Origin: Verrucomicrobiaceae bacterium
Lineage (GTDB): Bacteria; Verrucomicrobiota; Verrucomicrobiia; Verrucomicrobiales; Akkermansiaceae
Length of the DNA: 64,000 bases
Assembly: GCA_027487435.1 (NCBI GenBank)
Contig: JAIYDP010000497.1
Location: 30,137-94,136 of the forward strand
Direction of reading: 5' to 3'
Shown here in pieces: positions 10,190 through 21,000 of the stretch. The notes below the pieces were generated by a model. That model did no database searches, was not told the origin of the DNA, and saw only the letters and a program-made list of their open reading frames with translations. The position numbers and the translations under genes are program-made. The first letter of the stretch is position 1; every line of letters begins with the position of its first letter.

Positions 10190-11578
10190 ATGACAAAAAC
10201 TGCCAAGGTGAAGCGCAGGGGCGTCAAACGATCATCGCTTCGTTCGTTCCTTGAATATGTGGCATTCCGCTCACTGGAATCGGTTTTTCGATTTTTTCCT
10301 GCGACGATTGTGGATCGCATCGGTTGTCTTGCTGGCATTTGCGCCTATCACTTTTTGCCTAAACGACGTGCCACGGTGCGCCGGAACTGCCGCATCGCAT
10401 GGGGTGAGCATCTTTCCGCCGCTGAGCTGGAGGTATTGACTCGCAAGACCTTTCGCGACAACGGTGCAAACCTGCTCGGAGGAGTGCGTTGCATGCTGAT
10501 GTCTGATGCGGCACTACAAAAACATTTCACGTTAGAAGGTGATGATTTGATACGTGAATACCTCAAGACATCGGAGGTTGGAGCAATTTTTGCCCTTTGT
10601 CACATGGGCAACTGGGAAATTCTCGCCAGAATAGCGACATTGATTTCGCCAGGGATCACTGCGGGGGCCTTTTTCCGACCGCTGAATAATCCGTGGATGA
10701 ATCGAATGACCATGCGCCGTAGGCAGCAATCTGGCACGCAACTTTTTTCTAACAAGGAAGGCTTTACTCAATCGTTCCCATTGCTGCGATCCGGTGGCAT
10801 GCTCGGCATATTATCCGACCAACATGCAGGACGATCAGGTTGTCTTAGCACGTTTTTCGGACGTCCTACCTCCTGCTCGCCTCTGGTGGAGTTGCTGCAT
10901 CGCCGCACGGGTGCCGCAGTTTTCTTTGTCGCTGTGATGCGCACTGCGGCAGCGCATTGGCATATAAAAATTACCAAATACGAATCGCAAGAGCCGATTT
11001 CCACCAGCCGATGCATGCACGGCATAGAAGCAGCATTGTCATTGAGCCCGAGCGATGGTTTCTGGTTGCACAATCGTTGGAAGCTATTCACCAAACGTCC
11101 CTTTCATCAAGTTCACGCGCGGGAAACGCTGGAAGAAAAGCAGATTACCAAGCCTTGGCGCTATGTGATTGTCGGCTCACAAGATCCAGCAATTGCAGAG
11201 GCCTGTGTGCCTGCGATTACGAAGCTCTTGGCGCAGCACCCACATGCGCATTTTGCCTTGTTTCACTTGCCAGCGATCCCCGCAACGGATCGTGTCAGCC
11301 ATCATGCCGTGTCCGATCTATGCGAGCTGCGTGGAGCGTTGAAGGAATTGGATGCCAGTAAAGCATATCCCTTGGATGTGCTGGTGTATTGTTGCGCTCA
11401 GGCGATGAAGGAAAAATCTCACGTTGGACTCGATTTACCGATTGTCGTTGGTCTTACTTCCGAAAAGATCTCTCACATTGATCTGCGAGTTCCACCGCCA
11501 AGCACGCCGTTGACGGATCCGTTGACATGGATTCATTTCTTTACGGTTCTGGGATTAGCGCCTTCTCCCGATGCCTGA
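10190..11578 (+). CDS. LpxL/HtrB-like lysophospholipid acyltransferase with extra C-terminal domain
   Basis: CHMGNWEI and lipid A acyltransferase-like sequence in the first ~300 aa; C-terminal ~150 aa resembles half of a GT9/heptosyltransferase fold. Confidence 0.8.
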   Translation: MTKTAKVKRRGVKRSSLRSFLEYVAFRSLESVFRFFPATIVDRIGCLAGICAYHFLPKRRATVRRNCRIAWGEHLSAAELEVLTRKTFRDNGANLLGGVRCMLMSDAALQKHFTLEGDDLIREYLKTSEVGAIFALCHMGNWEILARIATLISPGITAGAFFRPLNNPWMNRMTMRRRQQSGTQLFSNKEGFTQSFPLLRSGGMLGILSDQHAGRSGCLSTFFGRPTSCSPLVELLHRRTGAAVFFVAVMRTAAAHWHIKITKYESQEPISTSRCMHGIEAALSLSPSDGFWLHNRWKLFTKRPFHQVHARETLEEKQITKPWRYVIVGSQDPAIAEACVPAITKLLAQHPHAHFALFHLPAIPATDRVSHHAVSDLCELRGALKELDASKAYPLDVLVYCCAQAMKEKSHVGLDLPIVVGLTSEKISHIDLRVPPPSTPLTDPLTWIHFFTVLGLAPSPDA

Positions 11579-11634
11579 CATCATTGAGGTGTATTCTTGA
11601 CCATTTGCCATCAGTGAGAGTAAATTCGTCGCAC

Positions 11635-13338
11635 ATGAGCAATTCATCTGATTTCCGCAAATTTTCCAGCCCTATGCTTGATGGCCCAGACCGCGCTCCT
11701 AGCCGCGCCATGCTCTACGCCGTAGGCTTCAAAAAAGACGATTTCGCCAAAGCGCAGATCGGCATCGCTTCGACATGGAGCGAAGTCACGCCTTGCAATG
11801 TTCACATCGACAAGCTCGCTCGCGAGGCATCCCATGGCGTGAATGCTGCTGGCGGCAAGGCGCTGATTTTTAATACTATCACCATTTCCGATGGCATCTC
11901 CATGGGTACCGAAGGCATGAAATACAGCCTCGTTTCCCGCGAAGTCATCGCCGATTCGATTGAGACCGTGGTCGGCTGCGAAGGCATGGACGGCTTCGTC
12001 GCCATCGGTGGGTGTGACAAAAACATGCCTGGCTGCGTGATGGCTATGGCGCGGATGAATCGCCCTGCGGTTTTCGTCTATGGCGGCACCATTTTACCCG
12101 GTTGCGCGACCATCAAGGGCGAGGAAAAAGACCTCGACATCGTCAGCGTTTTCGAGGCCGTAGGCAAACACGCTGGTGGTGATTTTTCTGACGAAGATCT
12201 CGATACCGTAGAACGTTGCGCCATTCCCGGTCCAGGATCGTGCGGCGGCATGTACACCGCAAATACCATGGCCAGTGCCATCGAGGCACTCGGCATGAGC
12301 TTGCCGAATAGCTCCGCACAAACGGCCATCGGCGAAGATAAAATGCGCGATTGCTTCGATGCTGGTGCAGCCGTGCTAGCCATGATCCAAAGCGGCATCA
12401 AACCACGCGACATCATGACCAAAGAGGCCTTCGAGAATGCCATTACCGTCTTGATTGCCCTTGGCGGCTCCACGAATGCCTGCTTGCACATCCCCGCCAT
12501 GGCACATGCCGCAGGCGTGGAAATCACGCTCGACGACTTCGCTCGCATCGGCGCCCGGGTTCCTGTGCTTGCCGACCTCAAGCCCAGCGGCAAATACGGC
12601 ATGGCCGATCTCGTGCGTATCGGCGGCACCGTGCCATTGATGAAAATGTTGCTCGAAGCTGGCTTGCTGCACGGCGACTGCATGACTGTCACCGGGCGCA
12701 CCATGCGCGAGAATTTGGAAAAATGGTCGCACTATCCTGCCGGACAACAAATCATCCGTCCGCTCGATAACCCGATCAAAAAAGACAGCCACCTCCGCAT
12801 CCTGCGCGGCAACCTCGCCCCAGAAGGCGCGGTAGCAAAAATTTCCGGCAAAGAAGGCGAAGTCTTCCGCGGTAAAGCCCGGGTGTTCGATTCCGAAGAC
12901 CTTGCCATGTCCGCGATTCTCGCCCGACAAATCCAGAAAGGCGACGTCATCGTCATCCGCATGGAAGGTCCCAAAGGCGGTCCTGGCATGCGCGAAATGC
13001 TTGGCCCCACCAGCGCCGTCATGGGGCTGGGACTAGGAAAAGACGTCGCCCTCATCACCGATGGCCGCTTCTCCGGCGGTTCGCACGGCTTCGTCGTCGG
13101 CCACATCACCCCAGAAGCATTCACGGGCGGAACGATCGCCTTGTTGCAAGATGGCGATGAAATCGTCATCGATGCTCACACCAACCGCATCGACGTGTTG
13201 GTAGAAGAAGCCGAGTTGGCCAGCCGCCGCGCCGCCTGGAAACAACCCGAGCCACGATATCGCTACGGCGTGCTAGCCAAGTATGCGAAATTAGTTACCA
13301 GCGCTTCCGAAGGCGCTGTCACGGATAAGTATCTGTAA
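11635..13338 (+). CDS. ilvD: Dihydroxy-acid dehydratase
   Basis: Characteristic sequence ([49 protein letters not shown]). Start placed at [15 protein letters not shown] rather than the longer upstream ATG. Confidence 0.97.
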   Translation: MSNSSDFRKFSSPMLDGPDRAPSRAMLYAVGFKKDDFAKAQIGIASTWSEVTPCNVHIDKLAREASHGVNAAGGKALIFNTITISDGISMGTEGMKYSLVSREVIADSIETVVGCEGMDGFVAIGGCDKNMPGCVMAMARMNRPAVFVYGGTILPGCATIKGEEKDLDIVSVFEAVGKHAGGDFSDEDLDTVERCAIPGPGSCGGMYTANTMASAIEALGMSLPNSSAQTAIGEDKMRDCFDAGAAVLAMIQSGIKPRDIMTKEAFENAITVLIALGGSTNACLHIPAMAHAAGVEITLDDFARIGARVPVLADLKPSGKYGMADLVRIGGTVPLMKMLLEAGLLHGDCMTVTGRTMRENLEKWSHYPAGQQIIRPLDNPIKKDSHLRILRGNLAPEGAVAKISGKEGEVFRGKARVFDSEDLAMSAILARQIQKGDVIVIRMEGPKGGPGMREMLGPTSAVMGLGLGKDVALITDGRFSGGSHGFVVGHITPEAFTGGTIALLQDGDEIVIDAHTNRIDVLVEEAELASRRAAWKQPEPRYRYGVLAKYAKLVTSASEGAVTDKYL

Positions 13339-13385
13339 GAAACACCAATTCGCCAAAGTTGCATTTGGCTGCATTTTCCGAAATT

Positions 13386-13425
13386 CACCTTGAAATATGG
13401 GAATCGATTCCGATATTTCAAGGTG
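13386..13425. repeat. 40-bp near-perfect palindrome downstream of ilvD
   Basis: CACCTTGAAATATGGGAATCGATTCCGATATTTCAAGGTG equals its reverse complement except one mismatched pair. Confidence 0.9.
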
Positions 13426-13504
13426 ATAGACCCATTTTATCAAACCTTGCGCGTCAAGGGGTTTTCGGGCTTCGGTGGTCTTGTCGCACTGATCGCTTCT
13501 CTTC

Positions 13505-13587
13505 CGTCCCAAGGGGACGACTCATGCCAGCCCACGGTGAAACCGCGGGTGGATCCCACACGCAACCCACTGCGTCCCAACGGGACG
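13505..13587 (+). repeat. 83-bp palindromic module (left copy of inverted pair)
   Basis: Bounded by CGTCCCaAgGGGACG and CGTCCCAACGGGACG with internal CCCACGGTGAAACCGCGGG. Confidence 0.85.
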
Positions 13588-13706
13588 CTTGATCAGGGAG
13601 CTTGCTTCGTTTGGATACATCTTGATCGTAACGTCGCCTGTTGCGGAAAAATGACATCATCGTTGATGAGACCTATCCTGGGATTGAAGCGCGCCCCAAG
13701 ATGAAG

Positions 13707-13789
13707 CGTCCCGTTGGGACGCGATGGATTTATGCGAGATGTGTTACCCACGGTTTCACCGTGGTGGTATGAAACGTCCCGTTGGGACG
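13707..13789 (-). repeat. 83-bp palindromic module (right copy, inverted)
   Basis: Bounded by two CGTCCCGTTGGGACG copies with internal CCCACGGTTTCACCGTGG; inverted relative to 13505-13587. Confidence 0.85.
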
Positions 13790-14002
13790 AAAGGCAAAAG
13801 AGTCCTTTGTCTGATCGACCCCCCTTTCAGTGTCGCTAACCGATGAACCGGAACAACGCCACTGGGAAGCTGGGCTTTTCAATGGTAATTCCCGATGAGC
13901 TTGGAAACGAAAAAGCAAGTTACTTCCCGATGAGAATTTGGTTCCAGTCCCCCACCACGACGCAATGCGTTTGATAACACTGCTAGCGGGAAATCAGCCA
14001 AC

Positions 14003-15238
14003 TTAGTCGTCCATACTTTCCGTGGGCAGCATGGCTTTGATTTCCTCTGGGCTATGACCCATAGACTTTAAGGTGTGTGTGATCTGGTCACTCAAACGTA
14101 GCCCTTCTAAACGCCCATAAATCTTAGGTACCAGCGACACTCGCTCTTCTGGTGTCATCAGAGTTAAGAGGTCGCTCTTGAATCGATCAGCAGGAAACCA
14201 ATGGCTCGCATGCTTCGCTAGTCCTTCGAAGTGGTCAATTCGCTGTCCAGGCAGTTGCTCCACAAAGTAGGCGATCTCCTCGGGGCTCGCATGGAATGTC
14301 AGAGCGCGAACAGTACATTGGTATTTCTTCTCGCGATCCGGCTCCTTCGAGAGCTTATCGACTAAAATTTCATTAGCCTTTGCGCTACCTACATTGTACG
14401 CGAGTGCTTTCATTACTTCGTGTATATCACTCACTGGAAGACTTGAATTCTTCAAACTCCAATCCAAAGCGGAATGAACATCTTTCATCGCCCACTCTTT
14501 AATAAAATTTACGGGATAATTGCCACGACCAGCCTCCTTATTTGTCGCGTGATCTTCAGCGAAGATTTTTCCTAACGTGGCAAAATCGAAGCCTTCCTTA
14601 AAATCGATTTCCAATGCTCTCGTACCTGATCCAGGGAAAGTTCGGAGGATTTTGCCCACCATTGCGGCATCGCAATCTTTCATTTTCAGCTCCATCTCAT
14701 ACGGCAAATCGCATCCTTCTGAACCTTTGCTTACAAACTGCTCGGCAAGAGCCAGCGTGCGATCCAAGTCTCGCCCCGCTTCTAAATCCAAGATTCCCTT
14801 AAGCAACATCCGCGCATCCGCCCGAGGCTCTAGTGCTGCCAGCCACGCGATGGATCCCGAGGCATCTTGCTCGTACCACCGAACGATGAGTTTTTGGATC
14901 TGCGATTGCTGGGCGTAGCTTAAGCCACTCAAGCCTGCTCGTTTTTGCCATGCCTCCAATACTGCGGGAATGTCGCTGATGGGGATGTTTTGTAAGGCAT
15001 CGTTGAGCAATTTTTCATCACTTTTCTCGGCGGCTAGATGGATGTTTTCAAGATGCTTTTGGTAACGCGCAGGCGATGAGGCATTCGCTTTTGCCGCCGC
15101 ACGCTTTGAGCTGCTGCGGCTAGCCGCCAACGGTTCAGCTTCTTGCTGCTTTTGCGGCGTGGCAAGCGGCCGCAGCATCCATGCCGACACAAATCCCAGC
15201 ATAAAAACCGAGAAGCTCAAGCCAACGGGAAATTTCAT
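14003..15238 (-). CDS. Hypothetical protein with N-terminal signal/TM segment
   Basis: Long ORF; start chosen at MKFPVGLSFSVFMLGF because codons upstream are translated from the tandem repeat array. Confidence 0.7.
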   Translation of the reverse strand: MKFPVGLSFSVFMLGFVSAWMLRPLATPQKQQEAEPLAASRSSSKRAAAKANASSPARYQKHLENIHLAAEKSDEKLLNDALQNIPISDIPAVLEAWQKRAGLSGLSYAQQSQIQKLIVRWYEQDASGSIAWLAALEPRADARMLLKGILDLEAGRDLDRTLALAEQFVSKGSEGCDLPYEMELKMKDCDAAMVGKILRTFPGSGTRALEIDFKEGFDFATLGKIFAEDHATNKEAGRGNYPVNFIKEWAMKDVHSALDWSLKNSSLPVSDIHEVMKALAYNVGSAKANEILVDKLSKEPDREKKYQCTVRALTFHASPEEIAYFVEQLPGQRIDHFEGLAKHASHWFPADRFKSDLLTLMTPEERVSLVPKIYGRLEGLRLSDQITHTLKSMGHSPEEIKAMLPTESMDD

Positions 15239-15319
15239 GCCCATAGACCTATGCCGCTGCCCCAAAAGCATCAACGATAAAAAGCGAAGTTGCCCCCTAC
15301 GATTAGCCCCGATGTGTTC

Positions 15320-15850
15320 CACAAAAATCACCTTGGTGCCAAAAAATACCGTAAATTTAGGCCGACAAGTCACTTGGTTGTCGAAATGTACGGTAAATTT
15401 AGGCCACCGAGTTAAGCGGGTGTTTGAATTTATCGTAAATTTAGGCTCACAAGTCACTCGGATGTCTAAATGTACGGTAAATTCTGGCTAACGAGTCAAG
15501 CAGGCGTTTGATTTTATCGTAAATTTAGCCTGCCAAGTGACTTGGTTGTCTAAATGTACAGTAAATTTAGCCTCACGAGCCAAGCGGATGTCCAATTTTA
15601 CAGAAAATTTAGCCAGACCAATGACCAGAATGCCCAAATTCCCCGTAAATGGAGTTCGCCAGCCACGCGGAAGCCTCCTTGTGCCGTAAAAGCAGACCGC
15701 AAGACACGCGGAAGCCTAAATCCACCGTAAAAGCAGCGTCCCAGCCACACGGCTGTCTCCTTGTAAGGTAAAAGCAGTCCGCCAGTCACTAGGTTGCCTC
15801 ACCGTACGGTAAAAACAGTCCGCCAGCGATCCAGATGCCTGCGGGTAGTA
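15320..15850. repeat. Degenerate tandem array, ~12 units of 42 then 41 bp
   Basis: GTAAA-start units at 15351, 15393, 15435, 15477, 15519, 15561, 15603, 15645 (42-bp spacing) and then 15686, 15727, 15768, 15809 (41-bp spacing). Confidence 0.93.
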
Positions 15851-16081
15851 TATTTTTAGGCAACCCAAGCACTGGCGAACCAAAAATATCGATGTTTCAA
15901 GCAAAACGCCCCATCCCCAGCGGTTTCGGCTCCCGCTCCTCCGCCCAACGCATCCGTTTCCCCCGAAAATTTCCTTGCCCTGCGCAGTTTGTTCTGTTGT
16001 GAATGCTCGCGCCAAAAAATGGCTTATCCGCAAGATCGAAAAGAAAAAGACAATCCGTAGCCGATTCAAGTTGTATTTGCC

Positions 16082-16816
16082 ATGCCTTCTTCCCATTTCA
16101 CATACGATCTTCCCCATGCTCCCAATTCGGTGCTTTGTGAGGAACACATCGAACAAAGCTTCATCGGCAAGCTCCAAGGCCTGAAATACGATTACCGCCC
16201 AGACATCACCAACCGCGCCACGCTGGAGAAAAACTTCCGCGAGAAATTCGAATCCCTCAACCGCGTCCGCCTCACCGACTCCGAGTTCGCCCGCCTGCTC
16301 GACGAGATCGTCACCCCAGATGTCTTCACCGCCTCGAAGACCCTGCGGGCCATCAGCAGTTTCACCCGCGATGACGGCACGCCGCTGAATTACACCCTCG
16401 TCAACATCAAGGACTGGTGCAAAAACACCTTCGAGGTCATCAACCAGCTCCGCATCAACACGGACAACAGCCACCACCGTTACGATGTGATCCTCCTCAT
16501 CAACGGCGTGCCCTGCGTGCAGATCGAGCTGAAGACCCTCGGCATCAGCCCGCGCCGGGCGATGGAGCAGATCGTCGAGTACAAGCACGATCCCGGCAAT
16601 GGCTACTCCAGGACGCTGCTCTGCTTCATGCAGCTCTTCATCGTCAGCAACCGCGACCGCACCTACTACTTCGCCAACAACAACGCCCGCCACTTCGCCT
16701 TCAACGCCGACGAGTGCTGCCTGCCCGTCTATGAGTATGCCGACGAGGAAAACCGGAAGATCACCCACCTCGACGCCTTCGCCGCCGAACTCGCCACCAT
16801 GAAGAAAGCAGCATGA
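16082..16816 (+). CDS. Type I restriction enzyme R subunit, N-terminal nuclease-domain fragment (truncated HsdR)
   Basis: HsdR N-terminal sequence with PD-(D/E)XK-like YDVILLINGVPCVQIELKT; ends after ~244 aa, before any helicase domain. Confidence 0.85.
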   Translation: MPSSHFTYDLPHAPNSVLCEEHIEQSFIGKLQGLKYDYRPDITNRATLEKNFREKFESLNRVRLTDSEFARLLDEIVTPDVFTASKTLRAISSFTRDDGTPLNYTLVNIKDWCKNTFEVINQLRINTDNSHHRYDVILLINGVPCVQIELKTLGISPRRAMEQIVEYKHDPGNGYSRTLLCFMQLFIVSNRDRTYYFANNNARHFAFNADECCLPVYEYADEENRKITHLDAFAAELATMKKAA

Positions 16817-17865
16817 ATACTAGTAACCTCACTGCTGACGACGGCTACCAAAGCCTGTTGGGGAAAATCTCCGAGGTTTATACCACTGGCCAGACACGGG
16901 CAATACTAGCTGTTAACGCCAACATCACCGCAACCTACTGGCAGATCGGCCATGACATCGTGGAGTTCGAACAAGGCGGCAATGTTCGAGCCACTTATGG
17001 CAAGGCTTTGCTGACGAAACTTAGCCGCGATCTCACCCTGCGCCACGGCAAGGGTTTCAGCCGCAGCAATCTCATCTACATGCGTCTGCTCTACCTCCAT
17101 TACCCAAAAGGTCAGAAGCCTTCTGACTTATTGAGCTGGTCGCACCATGTGGAACTCCTTCGGATTGAAGACCCACTGGAACGCAGTTTTTACGAAAATC
17201 AGGCCATCCGTGAAAAGTGGTCCATTCCCGAGCTGAAACGCCAAAAGAAATCCTCCCTCTTCCTCCGCCTCGCCGCCGGAAAGGACAAAGACGCCATTCT
17301 CCAGCTTGCCTCCGAGGGTCAAATCATCGCCGAGCCCTCCGACCTCCTCCGCGACCCCTACGTCTTCGAATTCCTCAAAATCCCCGAACCGCATCACGTC
17401 ACCGAAACCGACCTCGAAACCCGTCTCTGCGATCACCTCCAGCCCTTCCTTCTCGAACTTGGCAAAGGCTTCACCTTCGTCGGCAGGCAATACCGCATCA
17501 CCCTCAATAACACCCACTACCGCGTCGATCTCGTTTTCTACCACCGTATCCTCCGCTGCTTTGTCCTCATTGATCTCAAGATCAACGATGTCGAGCACCA
17601 TGACATCGGCCAGATGAACATGTATCTCGGCTACTTCGCCAACGAGGAAAACACAGAGGGTGACAATCCACCCATCGGCATCATCCTCACCCGGAACAAG
17701 GACGAGTTGCTGGTCGAATACGCCACCTACGAAATGAACAGCCAGCTCTTCGTCCAGAAATACCAACTCTACCTACCCGACCGCGAAGAACTCCGCCGCG
17801 AACTCGAACTCACCCTCCAAATCGCGGAAGACCGCGCCGATCCTGAAACCGACGGAACGCCATGA
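16813..17865 (+). CDS. DUF1016 / YhcG-family PD-(D/E)XK nuclease
   Basis: Typical N-terminal (YWQIGHDIVEFEQ, YGKALLTKLSRDL, FSRSNL) and C-terminal nuclease domain (YRVDLVFYHRILRCFVLIDLKI); start overlaps upstream stop (ATGA). Confidence 0.9.
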   Translation: MNTSNLTADDGYQSLLGKISEVYTTGQTRAILAVNANITATYWQIGHDIVEFEQGGNVRATYGKALLTKLSRDLTLRHGKGFSRSNLIYMRLLYLHYPKGQKPSDLLSWSHHVELLRIEDPLERSFYENQAIREKWSIPELKRQKKSSLFLRLAAGKDKDAILQLASEGQIIAEPSDLLRDPYVFEFLKIPEPHHVTETDLETRLCDHLQPFLLELGKGFTFVGRQYRITLNNTHYRVDLVFYHRILRCFVLIDLKINDVEHHDIGQMNMYLGYFANEENTEGDNPPIGIILTRNKDELLVEYATYEMNSQLFVQKYQLYLPDREELRRELELTLQIAEDRADPETDGTP

Positions 17866-18069
17866 CTGACACATTCGACATTCGAAATTCAGCATCCGGA
17901 ATTTCCCCGGCCCCGATCATGACTGGCCTGCGCGGCAGCGCATTTCCGATAACCGAAGGCACCCCGCAGGTCGCGAGCAATGCGAGGGACAACAACGCCA
18001 ACTTCGCCGGGGTGCACCATGTCACCCGAAAAACCAAAATCACTTCGCCGGAAAAACACCTATTCGACC

Positions 18070-21000
18070 ATGGCCAAAATTGAATTCCCGAAACCACTGA
18101 AGGCACTTATGGAGGAAAGCGACCTCCAAGGTCCCATCCGGAGTCTTGCTGACCGCGCAGGAGAAATCCTCGCGGACAATAAGCTTCCATTCTTTCCAGA
18201 CTACACGGACCACGGGACTGACCACATCAATGCCGTGTTGAAATCCCAAGTGGAACTGATTCCCAAGCACGTCTGGGAAAACAGCAAGAGGGACTCCGAC
18301 CCGCGCTTGCTGTGCGATTCCGACGCGGCGGTTATCATCGGCGCAACCCTTCTCCATGATATCGCGATGCATCTCAGGCCCGACGGGTTCCTTGAATTGA
18401 TTGGCCCGGAGTCGAGGTTTCACCCACTTTCGTGGTTCAAGGAAAGTCATGAGGGGCATTCAGCCGATGGCCCTTGGCACGAGTTGTGGGAAGACTTCCA
18501 GCGCGAAGCTAGGCGATTCAGCGACCGCCAAATGAGCAATATCATCGGCGAGGAGTCGGCACGAGTGTGGAAGTTCCAAGGCATCCCGGACGACACCGGG
18601 CAGTGGGAGAGGAACCAGAACAACTGCCTGATAGTTGGCGAGTTCATCCGCCGACATCATGCACGGCTGGCGCATGAAATTGCGATTTACGGTTTCCCGG
18701 GACTGCCAGTCGGCTCAGGCGAAAGCCACTTTCCCGCCATGGGCAAGGAGGAGGGGCATCCACTGATGCGGCTCGCCGACCTCATCGGCCTCACCGCACG
18801 GTCGCACGGAACTTCGCTTCGTGTGTGCAAGGCTTATCTGGAGGCCAGCCCTCTCTATCCAGGAACGCCCAGACCGATGGGTACAGCCGTGCTTTATCCG
18901 ATGGCGCTACTTCGTGTGGCTGATTACCTCCAGATTGACCGTCAGCGTGCCCCGGCAGTGCTGCTCCAACTGCGCAATCCACAGAGCCCGATTTCGATTC
19001 AGGAATGGAAAAAGCACCGAGCTGTCCAGCAGATTGGTCCGGCCAACGACCCTCGCGGAAAGATGGTCACGGTCACCAACGAGCTGAGCTTGTCGCTCTA
19101 CCTCCAACTGAAAGACCTGCTAGCAGGACTACAGGCGGAAATGGACCATTCCACCGCGGTGCTAGACGAAGCCTATGGCACCATGACCGAGCTCGGGCTG
19201 CACCAGCTCAACCTTTCCACCCGGCGAGTGTATTCCAACCTGCAAAGCCCCGCGTTTCGAGACAGCCTGCCTTATGTTCCGAGCCAGACTGGATTCACCG
19301 CCGACCCGAACTTGCTAACGCTCCTGGTCGAGCCGCTTTACGGCAAGCAGCCGGGTGTCGGTGTTCGTGAACTCATGCAGAATGCTGCGGACGCCGTTTG
19401 TGAATTGGAGGCGTGGTCTGAAGCCCACAAGGTGTCCATGAAGTCCCTCGACCTGCCCGAGCAGGATGGCGATGTGCTTATTGAATACATCAAGCGCGAG
19501 AACGGAACTTGGTTCGTTCGTGTGCGAGACCGGGGCATCGGCATGAGGAGTGACACCATTCAGAACTACTTTCTACGTGCGGGTGCGTCATTCCGCCGCA
19601 GTGCGGAGTGGGCGAAAGAGTTTCTCGACGAAAAGGGCCAACCGCGTGTGCTCCGCGCCGGGCGCTTTGGGATTGGCGCTTTTGCGGTCTTCCTGCTCGG
19701 TCCCTCATTCAAGTTGTGGACTCGGCACGCGGGAGCGGACAAGTCCATGGGCTATACCATCGAAGCGTCAGCTTCAAGCCAACTCATCGAAATCCGGCGG
19801 GTTGAAGGCTTGCCGGTCGGGACCACCATCGAAGTCGAGATGAGCAGTGAATCGGTAGAAACGCTGAAACTCGAAAATGGAAAGTATTCGGAATACGGGG
19901 GGACACGGAACAAGGTCGATTGGTTTTGCTGGGATTGGCCCAAAGTGACCCAGCGGGTGATTACTGGACCGAAGCCCGAACTGTTGGAACAGAAACACAC
20001 CTGTCCTATCCGGAAGAGCAACTTGCCGCCGGGTTGGTCGGTCATCCACCCCAAGGGATTCGATGCGGTGTTTTGGACGTTCAAGAAACTACCGTCCCTC
20101 TCGTGCAATGGCTTGAGGGTAGCAGACCCTAGTTACGACATTTCTAACAATGCATTCTCTTGGCCCGAACTCGCTCAACTCCGTCGCCCCTGCGTCGCGG
20201 TCCTCGACAGCGCTGCGAGCCTGCCACTGACAACCCAGCGATACAAACTTTCCCAAGAGACCGTTCCTTTCGTGGATGAGTTGGTGCGCGATGTCACGTT
20301 GTCGTTCATTGCCCACGCGCTCGTCTGCGGCCCTGAGTCACCTGAGGAAGCGCTTTCATCACGCCACAGCCATCCGCTGATGCCGGAGCCGTTCTCCCAA
20401 TACGAGGACCAGAGCGGCCATAGGTCGCCGTTTGCAAAAGGACTTTTGCGCTGGTGCGTCACTGCGGAAGCGATGGTCCCAGCAGACCCATGGCTCTACG
20501 CACTGTTAACCTCTGAATCTTGCTTTGTGTATGGAGTGTTGAGTCTGGATGAATCACGACTCGGAGAGCAGTCCGTCCAAGTAAGTTTGCTGGAACGAGT
20601 GAACACGGCAGGTTTAGCGATTTTGCCATGGCATGGTCGCCTGCAAGTGCACGGGAGCAGTCCGGTCGAGCGCGCCAATAAAGTTAGCGGCGAGCCAATG
20701 CGGATTCTCGACATGATGGCACGCGAGGGTGTGCAGTGCTTGGGTTCGGCTGCCGCATCTCATGTGCTTGTGTCCGCGCGTCCGCCATTCCGATTCGAGT
20801 CTGAAATGCGGCAACGACATCCAAGTTTCCTTCGTAAAGAGGACGACAAAAATCCTTACCACCCGGTTTGGACAAAAGTGAAACATCGCAACTCTCCTAC
20901 CGAATGGTTCAAAGCTGAAACCGGAGAGCTGAATGGAGCTGTCCCGCTGGAACCAATGCTCGAAGCTTGGGAAGATGTTATTCAAGGTAAGCGGCAGGAT

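Noticed and set aside
11527-11634. 36-aa N-terminal extension of ilvD
   Set aside because: It overlaps the end of the upstream gene in another frame and is not part of typical Ilv[15 protein letters not shown] at 11635 fits better.
15239-15457. N-terminal 73-aa extension of the hypothetical protein 14003-15238
   Set aside because: It is translated from the 42-bp repeats; a signal-peptide-like start at 15238 is more plausible.
15716-16768. 350-aa minus-strand ORF spanning the tandem array and the hsdR fragment
   Set aside because: Its N-terminal part is the antisense of clear HsdR sequence and its C-terminal part is translated repeat; repeat period alone explains the open frame.
17862-18083. 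73-aa ORF between DUF1016 and the HD-HSP90 gene (ATGA overlap)
   Set aside because: Low-complexity, unconvincing composition, and it overlaps the start of the HD-HSP90 ORF; could not be supported as a gene.
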